Assembly (NCBI RefSeq): GCF_943181405.1
Contig: NZ_CALPBY010000006.1
Location: 1-64,000 of the forward strand
Length of the DNA stretch: 64,000 nucleotides
Direction: 5' to 3'
DNA from: Cellulosimicrobium sp. Marseille-Q4280
Lineage (GTDB): Bacteria; Actinomycetota; Actinomycetes; Actinomycetales; Cellulomonadaceae
Shown: piece after piece, positions 57,801-64,000 of the stretch
Layout of the letters: each line of letters opens with the position of its first letter
Position numbering within the stretch: the first letter of the stretch is position 1
Translations under genes and position numbers: made by a program
Notes under the pieces: model-generated
Seen by the model: the letters and a program-made list of their open reading frames with translations, nothing else
What the model was told of the DNA's origin: nothing
Database searches by the model: none

Positions 57801-59545
57801 ACCAGGTCGACACCTCGCAGTTCCCCGAGACCTGGCCGCAGGGCGAGCTCACGCTCCCGCTCACCTACCAGTTCCAGCCCGGCACGGAGGCGGACGGCGT
57901 CACCGTCCACGTCCCGATCTCCGTCCTCAACCGGGTCGTGCCCGACGGGTTCGACTGGATGGTCCCCGGCCTCCTGGACGAGCTCGCGACGGCGACGATC
58001 CGCTCGCTGCCCAAGCCGGTCCGCGTCCAGCTCGTGCCCGCCCCGGACGTCGCGCGCGACGTCGTCGCCTGGCTGCGCGAGAACTCGCCCGCGTGGGAGG
58101 ACATGGCCCGCGCCGGCGACATGGCCGAGTCGTTCCCCGCCGCCTTCACGCGCGCTGTCCGCGCCCTGCGCGACGTCGTCATCCCCGACGACGCCTGGGG
58201 CCCCGAGCAGGAGTCCCGCCTCCCGGCGCACCTGCGCATGACCTTCCGCGTCATCGATTCTCGAGGCACGGGCCGCGCCGCGAGCTCGGTCGTCCTCGAC
58301 GAGTCGAAGGATCTCCTCGCGCTCCAGCGTCGGCTCGCCGCCCAGAACCAGGCCGCGGTCCGCGCCGCCGTGAAGGGCGCGGTGGGCGCGGCGTTGCGTG
58401 AGGCTGCGGGGTCGGGTTCGGCGGCGGAGGGGGCGTCGGCGTCCGGCTCACCGGGGCGACACGACGGACGAGCGGGCGGTGCGACGTCGGATGCGAAGGG
58501 CGTAGAGGACGCGCGCGGCCACGGACAGCCGACCGCACGGAGCGACGGCGCGGCCAGCCCGAGCACCGACGGCGCACCGGACGCCGGCCCGACCACGACG
58601 GCCCTCGTCGCCGAGCAGACCGGGCTCACGTCGTGGCCGACGGACCTGCCGGGCGGTGCGATCCCGGAGACGGTGTCGACGGACGTCGGGGGCGGTGTCG
58701 TCGTGCGCGGGTATCCCGCGGTCGTCGAGGAGCAGGACGCCAAGGGCAAGCCGACGGTCGCGCTGCGGGTGCTCGCGGACGCGAACGCGCAGGTGCGCGA
58801 GCACGCGCGCGGCGTGCGGCGGCTGCTGCTCGGCGAGACGGCGCTCGCGACGGGCCGGATCACGAGCCGGTGGAGCAGCACGCAGTCGCTGACGCTCGCG
58901 GCGAGCCCGTACCGGTCGACGGAGGCGTTGGTCGGAGACCTGCAGCTCGCGGCCGTGATCGCGCTCACGAGCGGGGGCGGCGGGTCGTACGGCGCGCAGC
59001 CGGACGCGCGCACGGTCCGCGATGCGGACGCGTACGCGGCGGCGCGGACGTTCGTCCGACAGCACCTGGAGGACCAGGTGCACCGCGTCGTCGGGCACGT
59101 GGTGGCGGCCCTGTCGGCGGCGCGGACGCTGGACGGGGAGATCCGGTCGGCGAACAGCCTGGCGCTGCTCAACACGCTCACGGACCTGCGCGACCAGGTC
59201 TCGGGGCTGGTCCACGACGGCTTCGTCTCGGCGACCCCGCCCGAGCGGCTCCCGCACCTCACGCGTTACCTGCGCGCGGCGTCGTACCGGCTGGAGAAGG
59301 CACAGGCGAACCCGAACCGCGACGCCGAGCTGGCGTGGCGCGTGCACGACGTCGAGGAGGCGTTCGCGAAGGCCCGCGCCGCCTACGCCGCCGGGCCGCC
59401 CGACGTCGGCCGGTCGCGCGAGCTCGCCGAGGTGCGCTGGCTGATCGAGGAGCTGCGCGTGTCGTTGTTCGCGCAGCAGCTCGGCACGGACGGGCCGGTG
59501 AGCGAGAAGCGGATCCGGAAGCTCCTCAGCCCCGGCGGCTGGTGA
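54851..59545 (+). CDS. hrpA: ATP-dependent RNA helicase of the HrpA (DEAH) family
   Basis: A 1,564-residue DEAH-box helicase. A basic, disordered N-terminus (GRRRGNRRRGRAPQ) precedes Walker A GETGSGKTTQ (about 121-130), TQPRRIAA, DEAHERS (about 218-224), SATID and NQRSGRSGRV (motif VI), then the HA2, OB and HrpA-specific C-terminal regions. HrpA rescues stalled ribosomes or remodels mRNA. Compared with about 1,300 residues in typical HrpA, it is longer because two Gly/Ala/Pro/Thr-rich linkers are inserted (near 690-730 and 1180-1265); they share a 58-bp repeat. GTG 54851 was chosen; TTG 54833 is the alternative. The frame stays intact throughout. Confidence 0.92.
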   Translation: MSPESSQPQPDVRPAQQDGADEGTPRTPGRRRGNRRRGRAPQGAGQAPNQTQSTAPGTRPDRRNRPASGTRQVSRAQLDRAAEKRGAVVVPPIVYPEQLPVSARRDDIAAAIRDHQVVVVAGETGSGKTTQLPKILLDLGRGRAGQIGHTQPRRIAARTVAERIAEELQVPLGGVVGYQVRFTDTSSEDTLVKVMTDGILLAQIQRDPQLLAYDTIVIDEAHERSLNIDFLLGYLARLLPQRPDLKLVITSATIDSDRFAAHFSPAHLAELGGAPDYVVDALPDAAPVVEVSGRTYPVEIRYRPLSPDVDPGSGKSVGKARAEEKDLVTGIVDACDELMREGSGDILVFLSGEREIHDAADALEGHLKDRVRDPKHPQRVEILPLYARLSSAEQHRVFQQHASRRIVLATNVAETSLTVPGIHYVVDPGTARISRYSKATKVQRLPIEPVSQASANQRSGRSGRVADGIAIRLYSEDDFLSRPEFTEPEILRTSLASVLLQMISVGVVSSPDDVARFPFVEPPDTRAVRDGVQLLTELGALETVDGGTRLTEVGRVLAQLPMDPRLARMIWEGSTLGVAREVAIIAAVMSIQDPRERPAEQRPQADQLHARFTDPHSDFLTYLNLWEYVREQQHDLSSSAFRRLCKAEYLNFLRIREWQDVVAQLRDMAKPLGIDMSYKPRSGSAARENGRPTARGDGAASPSTDGAPPALPTTDPSTGGAPAADPTSAAYKRSWDGDTIHRALLAGLLSQIGMQDTGDVKASSVAHLKGEARAKALRRAQKQARNEYTGARGARFAIFPGSPLSKKPPAWIMAGELVETSRLWARDVARIQPEWAEDLAGDLARRTYSDPHWSTKRGAAIAVEKVLLYGVPIVADRKVLYAKVDPEAARELFVRHALVQGEWTTHHQFFHENRRLLEEAEELEARSRQRGLVVDDEALFAFYDERVPDDVVSAAHFDRWWKSARRNDPDLLTFTLEQLVPDADQVDTSQFPETWPQGELTLPLTYQFQPGTEADGVTVHVPISVLNRVVPDGFDWMVPGLLDELATATIRSLPKPVRVQLVPAPDVARDVVAWLRENSPAWEDMARAGDMAESFPAAFTRAVRALRDVVIPDDAWGPEQESRLPAHLRMTFRVIDSRGTGRAASSVVLDESKDLLALQRRLAAQNQAAVRAAVKGAVGAALREAAGSGSAAEGASASGSPGRHDGRAGGATSDAKGVEDARGHGQPTARSDGAASPSTDGAPDAGPTTTALVAEQTGLTSWPTDLPGGAIPETVSTDVGGGVVVRGYPAVVEEQDAKGKPTVALRVLADANAQVREHARGVRRLLLGETALATGRITSRWSSTQSLTLAASPYRSTEALVGDLQLAAVIALTSGGGGSYGAQPDARTVRDADAYAAARTFVRQHLEDQVHRVVGHVVAALSAARTLDGEIRSANSLALLNTLTDLRDQVSGLVHDGFVSATPPERLPHLTRYLRAASYRLEKAQANPNRDAELAWRVHDVEEAFAKARAAYAAGPPDVGRSRELAEVRWLIEELRVSLFAQQLGTDGPVSEKRIRKLLSPGGW
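56916..56973 (+). repeat. 58-bp repeat in the first HrpA linker
   Basis: Matches 58521-58578 at 54 of 58 positions in the same orientation and frame, including a perfect 37-base block. It encodes GRPTARGDGAASPSTDGAP. A shorter third piece lies at 56995-57015. Confidence 0.85.
58521..58578 (+). repeat. 58-bp repeat in the second HrpA linker
   Basis: Second copy of the element at 56916-56973, encoding GQPTARSDGAASPSTDGAP. Both lie in low-complexity linkers, so the frame is kept. Confidence 0.85.
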
Positions 59546-59725
59546 CCCGGGCCCTTCCTCGGTCGCGTGTCGAGCAGGCCTCCACGGTATGCGTCGTGCA
59601 CCCCGGACGACCCGCCGGTATACCGCTCGATACGACAGAACCGGGTCCGATGCTCTGGAATGGGTCCCATCGGCCGGCACCCGTCGTGGCGCACGCACCG
59701 GCGGGTCGAGGGAGCGGGGGCAGCC

Positions 59726-60934
59726 ATGACGCGCGCAGTGGGGACGGGGGTCGGAGCGGTGACCCCCCTGGGGGCGACCGCGGCGGCGGCGGGGGGGGGG
59801 GTGGTCGGGGGGCGCTCGGGGATCCGAGCCATCGAGGACGAGTGGGCGCAGGATCTGCCGGTGCGCATCGCGGCGCGTGTGGACGACGCGTTCGCGGAGG
59901 CGCTCAGCGTCCGCGAGTCACGCCGGACCGACCGCGCGGAGCAGCTCGCGCTCGTCGCCGGTCGTGAGGCGTGGGGCTCGGCGGGCGCGCCCGACGTCGA
60001 CCCGACGCGGCTCGCGGTCGCGATCGGGTCGGCGAACGGCGGCATCGCGACGACGCTCGCGCAGGCCAAGGTGCTCGACGAGCAGGGCTACCGCCGGGTC
60101 TCTCCCCACACCGTGACGATGCTCATGGCCAACGGGCCCGCGGCGTGGCTGTCGATCGTCCTGGGCGCCAAGGCCGGCGCGCGGGCGCCGATCAGCGCGT
60201 GCGCGGCCGGCACGGAGGCGATCGCGATGGGCCGGGAGATGATCCTCGCGGGCTCGGCGGACGTCGTCGTCTGCGGGGGCGTCGAGGCGGGCGTGCTGCC
60301 GTTCTCGATCGCCGCGTTCGCGCAGTCCCGCGCGCTGTCGACGCGCAACGACCACCCGGAGAAGGCCTCACGACCCTTCGACGTCGGCCGCGACGGGTTC
60401 GTCATGGCGGAGGGTTCTGCGGTGCTCGTGCTGGAGAGCGAGGAGCACGCACGGGCGCGCGGCGCGACGGTCCACGGTGTCGTCGCCGGCGCCGCGCTCA
60501 CGTCGGACGCGTTCGACATCGTCGGCGGCGACCCCGAGAACCAGGCGCGCACGATCACGCAGGCGGTGCGTTCCGCGGGGCTCGAGCCGGGCGACGTCGG
60601 GCTGGTGCACGCGCACGCGACGTCGACCCCGGCAGGCGACGCCAACGAGGCGACCGCGATCCGGGCGGCGCTCGGTACGCCGCCCCCCGTGACGTCCACC
60701 AAGGGCGCCACCGGGCACCTGCTCGGCGCCTCCGGGGCGCTGGGCGTGCTCACGGCGGTCCTCGCGCTGCGTGACGGCATCGTGCCGCCCACGCTCAACC
60801 TCGACACGCAGGACCCGGAGATCGACCTCGACGTCGTCCGCGGTCCCGCGCAGGTGACGACGGCGCGGCACGCGCTGGTCAACGCGTTCGGGTTCGGCGG
60901 GCACAGCGCGAGCGTCGTGGTGTCGCGCGACTGA
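59726..60934 (+). CDS. Beta-ketoacyl-ACP synthase (FabF-like)
   Basis: A 402-residue condensing enzyme of the KAS II type. The active-site Cys is in ISACAAGTEAIAMG (about 158), the His residues in HAHATSTPAGD and FGFGGHS, and the Lys in TSTKGATGHLLG; all catalytic positions are present. It elongates acyl-ACP in fatty acid or polyketide synthesis. No ACP, malonyl transferase or other fab genes are nearby, so its role is separate from a fab operon. ATG 59726 follows a G-rich ribosome site. A run of 11 G (59791-59801) lies in codons 22-26 (AAAAGGGVVGG). Upstream, 59546-59725 carries the palindrome CGGTATACCG (59616-59625) and nothing else I can assign. Confidence 0.88.
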   Translation: MTRAVGTGVGAVTPLGATAAAAGGGVVGGRSGIRAIEDEWAQDLPVRIAARVDDAFAEALSVRESRRTDRAEQLALVAGREAWGSAGAPDVDPTRLAVAIGSANGGIATTLAQAKVLDEQGYRRVSPHTVTMLMANGPAAWLSIVLGAKAGARAPISACAAGTEAIAMGREMILAGSADVVVCGGVEAGVLPFSIAAFAQSRALSTRNDHPEKASRPFDVGRDGFVMAEGSAVLVLESEEHARARGATVHGVVAGAALTSDAFDIVGGDPENQARTITQAVRSAGLEPGDVGLVHAHATSTPAGDANEATAIRAALGTPPPVTSTKGATGHLLGASGALGVLTAVLALRDGIVPPTLNLDTQDPEIDLDVVRGPAQVTTARHALVNAFGFGGHSASVVVSRD

Positions 60935-60965
60935 GCTCACGTCTCGCACCGAGCGAGCGGGCGCT

Positions 60966-61052
60966 CGAGATCGGCACGACGCCCCGAGATCGGTTCGAGC
61001 GCACGAGATCGGCCGCCCGAAGGACCGATGTCAGGCCGATGTGCCGATCTCG
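60966..61052. repeat. CGAGATCGG repeats with 19-bp period plus an inverted copy
   Basis: CGAGATCGG occurs at 60966-60974, 60985-60993 and 61004-61012, exactly 19 bp apart. An inverted copy is part of GTGCCGATCTCG at 61041-61052, which pairs with CGAGATCGGCAC at 60966-60977 over 12 bp. The inverted copy lies inside the 3' end of the APC gene. Confidence 0.7.
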
Positions 61053-62398
61053 GTCGACCGCCCGCGATCGCGGCCGACGCCGCCCGTCCACCGCATCACC
61101 AGGTACAGCACCACACCGACGGCGAGCAGCGCGCCCGCGCGGAGCCAGGTGACGCCGTCCTGCTGGGTGAGGAGCAGCACGCACGACGCGACGCCGAGCA
61201 CCGGCACGACCGTCGCGACGCGGAAGTGCGGCTGGTCGACGTGGTCGCGGCGCAGCACGAGGACCGCGACGTTCGTCGAGGCGAAGACGAGCAGGAGCAG
61301 CAGGACGACCGTCTCGGCGAGCGCCGCGACGTCGCCCGTGAAGACGAGACCCATGGCGACGATCGTCGTGACGACGATCGCGACCCACGGCGTACGACGG
61401 CCGGGCAGGACGCGCCCGAGCACCGACGGCAGGATGCCCTGCTCGGCCATCCCGTACGCCAGGCGGCTCGCCATGATCATCGTGAGCAGCGCGCCGTTGG
61501 CCACGGCGATGAGCGCGACGAGCGAGAACACCCACGCCGGGACGGAGCCCTCCGCGTCGACGACCTCGAGCAACGGCCCCGACGAGCCCGAGAGCGTCTC
61601 CGGGGACACGACGGCGACCGCCGCGAGCCCGACCGCCACGTACACGACGCCCGCCGTGATCAGCGCTCCGAACAGGGCGCGCGGGTACGTGCGCCGGACG
61701 TCGCGCACCTCCTCGGCGAGGTTGGCCGACGTCTCGAAGCCCACGAACGAGTAGTACGCGAGGATGGCGCCCGCGAGGACGGCGAGCGCCGGCGTCGTGC
61801 CCTCGGCGAACTGCGTGACGCGGGCCGGCTCGCCCTCGCCCCGCCCGAGGACCACGGCCGCGAGCACGACCACGAGGACCAGCCCGGACAGCTCGATCGC
61901 GGTCATGGCGACGTTCGCACGCAGCGACTCCTTGATCCCGCGCGCGTTGAGGGCGGCGACGGCCGCCAGGAACAGCACGGCGACGAGCCGGTCGGGCGCG
62001 TCGACGAACGTCGCGAAGTAGTCGCCCGCGAACGCGAGCGAGAGCCCTGCCGCGCTCGTGACGCCCGCCGCGAGCATCGAGAAGCCGACGAGGAACGACA
62101 CGAGCGGGCTGCGGAACGCGCGGTCGGCGAACACCGCGGCGCCGCCCGCGCGCGGGTACTTGGTGACGAGCTCGGCGTACGACCCGGCGGTGAGCAGCGC
62201 GAGCCCCAGCGCGACGAGCAGCGGGAGCCAGACGGCGCCGCCCACCTCGCCCGCCATCTCACCGACCAGGGCGTACACGCCCGCGCCGAGGACGTCACCG
62301 AGGATGAACAGGTACAGGAGGCGGCCGCCGACGGACCGGGACAGCCGCGTGTCGGGGTCCGCGCTCCGGGGGCTCTGCGAGGTGTCGGTGCTGCTCAT
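61031..62398 (-). CDS. APC-family amino-acid permease
   Basis: A 455-residue membrane transporter with about 12 helices. TM1 (LLYLFILGDVLGAGVYALVG) has the broken helix GxGxG-like substrate site, and the family block YYSFVGFETSANLAEEVRDV is near residue 225. It imports an amino acid or amine with protons or by exchange. The ATG overlaps the stop of the upstream flavoprotein gene by 4 bases (ATGA), so both are made together; an amino-acid or N-methyl amino acid substrate is likely. The stop lies in a palindromic repeat region. Confidence 0.88.
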   Translation of the reverse strand: MSSTDTSQSPRSADPDTRLSRSVGGRLLYLFILGDVLGAGVYALVGEMAGEVGGAVWLPLLVALGLALLTAGSYAELVTKYPRAGGAAVFADRAFRSPLVSFLVGFSMLAAGVTSAAGLSLAFAGDYFATFVDAPDRLVAVLFLAAVAALNARGIKESLRANVAMTAIELSGLVLVVVLAAVVLGRGEGEPARVTQFAEGTTPALAVLAGAILAYYSFVGFETSANLAEEVRDVRRTYPRALFGALITAGVVYVAVGLAAVAVVSPETLSGSSGPLLEVVDAEGSVPAWVFSLVALIAVANGALLTMIMASRLAYGMAEQGILPSVLGRVLPGRRTPWVAIVVTTIVAMGLVFTGDVAALAETVVLLLLLVFASTNVAVLVLRRDHVDQPHFRVATVVPVLGVASCVLLLTQQDGVTWLRAGALLAVGVVLYLVMRWTGGVGRDRGRSTEIGTSA

Positions 62399-63582
62399 CG
62401 GGCCAATGTGGCACCGACTCCCGTTGCTCGCGGCCCGAACCGGTCCGGCGAGAAGGCACCGAGGTCGACGAGCGGCGCCTCGTCGAGCGCGAGCGCCGCC
62501 ACGGCGTCCCCGACGGCGCTCGCGTGCTTGAACCCGTGGCCCGAGCACGCGGCGGCGAGCACGACGCCCGGGTAGGCGGCGGGCTCGCCGATCGAGAACG
62601 CCTCGTCGGGCGTGCGCGTGTACATGCACCCCTCGGCGGTGACAGCCGCCGGGTCGAGCCCGGGAAGACGGTGGGCCACCCATGCCGCGACCTCGCGCCA
62701 CTCCTCGGGCGCCGCCTCGATCGGGTTCGACGAGGGGTCGTCGACGAGCGGCACGGGCGCGTCGTGCAGCCCGACCTTGACGCCGCGCCCCTCGAACGCG
62801 GGCGCTCCCCACGCGAGACGCCCGTCCGCCTCGTGCACGAACGCCGGGAACCGTTCGGGACGGTGCGCTGCGTCCTGCCCGGGCCGCGGCGCGAACCACG
62901 TGAGCAGCACGCGCCGCACCTCGTGCGGCACCGTGAGCGCGGGCAGCAGCCGGTCCGCCCAGGCACCCGCGGCGACCACGAGGCGCCGCACGCGCCACGA
63001 CCTGCCCCCGTCCGGCCCGTCGCTGTGCACGACGACGCCCCCTCCTTCCGGCTCGACCGCCACCACCCGTTCGTGGCTGCGCACCCGGGCACCGAGACGC
63101 CGTGCCTCCTCCACGGCGGCGACGATCGCCGCCTCCGGGCGGAGCACGCCGGTGCCGGGGTCGAGGAGGCCGACGACGTCGTCGTCCACCGCGTGCTGCG
63201 GGAAGCGGGCACGCACCTGCGCGGCGTCGAGGAGCTCGTGCGGCAGGTCGTGCGCCCGGACGACGTCGAGCGTGGCGGTGAGCATCGCGCCGTCGGGCCG
63301 GCCGACGAAGAGTCCGCCCGTGAGCGTGAGGAGGTCGCGGCCGGACGCGCGCTCGAGCTCGCGCCACAGGCCGTGCGCGTGCCGCACCAGGTCGACGTAC
63401 TGCGGACCCTCGACGAGCGCGGTGCGGAACAGGCGCGAGTGCCCGTGCGACGACCCGTGCGGATGACCGGGCTCGTGCTGCTCGAACCCGACCACGCTCG
63501 CGCCGCGGGCCGCCGCGCGCCACAGCGCCGCGCTGCCCGCCGCCCCGAGACCGACCACCCCGACCTGCGCGTCCCACGTCAT
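62395..63582 (-). CDS. solA: FAD-dependent sarcosine/N-methyltryptophan oxidase-like enzyme
   Basis: A 395-residue amine oxidase of the SolA/monomeric sarcosine oxidase family. The FAD motif is VGVVGLGAAGSAALWRAA (GxGxxG at 11-16), and SSHGHSRLFR at 44-53 is the family block. GCMYTRTPDE holds Cys319, equivalent to the Cys that carries FAD covalently in this family, and CSGHGFKHAS is the C-terminal FAD-binding end. It oxidises secondary amino acids (N-methyl amino acids) giving H2O2 and formaldehyde. The APC permease gene follows with a 4-base overlap, a plausible uptake partner. Confidence 0.88.
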   Translation of the reverse strand: MTWDAQVGVVGLGAAGSAALWRAAARGASVVGFEQHEPGHPHGSSHGHSRLFRTALVEGPQYVDLVRHAHGLWRELERASGRDLLTLTGGLFVGRPDGAMLTATLDVVRAHDLPHELLDAAQVRARFPQHAVDDDVVGLLDPGTGVLRPEAAIVAAVEEARRLGARVRSHERVVAVEPEGGGVVVHSDGPDGGRSWRVRRLVVAAGAWADRLLPALTVPHEVRRVLLTWFAPRPGQDAAHRPERFPAFVHEADGRLAWGAPAFEGRGVKVGLHDAPVPLVDDPSSNPIEAAPEEWREVAAWVAHRLPGLDPAAVTAEGCMYTRTPDEAFSIGEPAAYPGVVLAAACSGHGFKHASAVGDAVAALALDEAPLVDLGAFSPDRFGPRATGVGATLAR

Positions 63583-63633
63583 GCCGACCAGTCTCGCCTC
63601 CGGGCGCGAGACGCGGCTCGGGGTCCGGTCCGC

Positions 63634-63694
63634 GAGAACCAGGGTCGGGTCGGGGGTTCTCCGGATGTCGCTCGCGCACGAGCGGTCGTAGCGT
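63634..63694. promoter_or_regulatory. Possible operator and promoter between solA and pspC-like genes
   Basis: GAGAACC (63634-63640) and GGTTCTC (63655-63661) are a 7-bp inverted repeat between the divergent genes. TAGCGT at 63689-63694 lies 7 bases before the pspC-like ATG, with TGTCGC 17 bases upstream. Confidence 0.35.
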
Positions 63695-63701
63695 CGAGGA
63701 C

Positions 63702-63917
63702 ATGAGCACTCCTGCAGCCTCCTCCGGAAACTCCGCCACGCTCTCGCGCCCGCGTCAGGGCCGCATGATCGCGGGCGTGTGCGCCGGCATCGCGCGCCGC
63801 TTCGGCTGGAGCACGACGGTCGTGCGCGTCGTCACGGTCGTGTCGCTCCTGCTGCCCGGCCCCCAGGTCCTGGCGTACCTCGTCCTGTGGCTCCTCATGC
63901 CGAACGACCGGGACTGA
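63702..63917 (+). CDS. PspC-domain membrane protein
   Basis: A 71-residue PspC domain: RMIAGVCAGIARRFGW (about 21-36) followed by one membrane helix with the C-terminal AYLVLWLLMPNDRD. PspC proteins respond to envelope stress and, in actinobacteria, can bear sensor functions; this small stand-alone form is common. It lies divergent from the solA-like gene. ATG 63702 follows a short GAGG site. Nothing can be assigned to the final 83 bases. Confidence 0.88.
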   Translation: MSTPAASSGNSATLSRPRQGRMIAGVCAGIARRFGWSTTVVRVVTVVSLLLPGPQVLAYLVLWLLMPNDRD

Positions 63918-64000
63918 ACGACGGCGACCGAGCCCCGAGGGCCACGTCGGACGGCGCGCCCCGACTCGCGACTTGTCCCGCGTCGGGGCGGGTGACACCA

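Noticed and set aside
60966-61012. Regular 19-bp repeats read as a CRISPR array
   Set aside because: The repeated unit is only 9 bp, spacers are 10 bp and there are three copies, with no cas genes.

Overview
The window is very GC-rich DNA, almost completely filled with genes on both strands. Actinobacterial families recur: two F420/luciferase-type oxidoreductases, an LmeA-like lipid-binding protein, a MetP/MetS-type importer, a DosS/DosR-like pair, an N-terminal maleylpyruvate-isomerase-like (mycothiol-linked) domain and GTG starts with GTGA/ATGA overlaps. This points to an actinomycete, probably of the Micrococcales (Cellulosimicrobium/Cellulomonas-like; inference, no marker gene is present). 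I see no rRNA, tRNA, insertion sequence, prophage or CRISPR array.

Layout. 0-5.6 kb: a RecB-like nuclease/helicase running off the left edge, a PAS-GAF-SpoIIE phosphatase and small hypothetical genes. 5.6-10.6 kb: an amino-acid ABC importer (solute-binding protein, permease, ATPase, with a strong hairpin after the first gene) and a sodium-coupled NSS transporter with its small subunit. 10.7-19.9 kb: alditol-oxidase-like flavoprotein, winged-helix protein and LmeA-like operon, F420 oxidoreductase, Bcr/CflA-type MFS pump, uracil-DNA glycosylase, and a VOC protein divergent from a TetR regulator with paired operators. 20.0-28.3 kb: sbcDC, a STAS protein, a YbaK-type deacylase, and an unusual maleylpyruvate-isomerase-like/epoxide hydrolase fusion divergent from its likely TetR regulator.

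28.3-33.3 kb: an ABC-F ribosomal-protection-type ATPase preceded by what looks like a ribosome-controlled leader, then a VanY-type carboxypeptidase. I consider the leader the most interesting regulatory structure here. 33.3-39.4 kb: a compact hypoxia/dormancy-like neighbourhood (DoxX protein, DosS-like kinase, DosR-like regulator, pyridoxamine-oxidase-fold protein, double universal stress protein) with three similar palindromic boxes. 39.4-42.7 kb: a metal ABC importer (binding protein, ATPase, permease) with a leaderless promoter and a palindrome over the start, followed by a secreted coiled-coil protein paralogous to one at 32.8 kb.

42.8-52.5 kb: second luciferase-like oxidoreductase, an epimerase, a VapBC-type toxin-antitoxin pair with twin palindromic operators, a siderophore-interacting flavoprotein, a GNAT acetyltransferase and a 1,413-residue secreted metallophosphoesterase. 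52.6-54.7 kb is an accessory patch: a frameshifted lipoprotein gene and an AbiE-like pair (helix-turn-helix protein plus frameshifted nucleotidyltransferase) with visibly lower GC. 54.8-64 kb: HrpA-type helicase with duplicated linkers, a beta-ketoacyl synthase with an 11-G tract, an APC permease/amino-acid oxidase operon and a PspC protein.

Two themes cross the window. Many genes have a -10-like hexamer so close to the start codon that leaderless transcripts are likely. Several intergenic gaps carry large palindromes, three of which share one sequence core (14742-14820, 16974-17032, 43917-43995).
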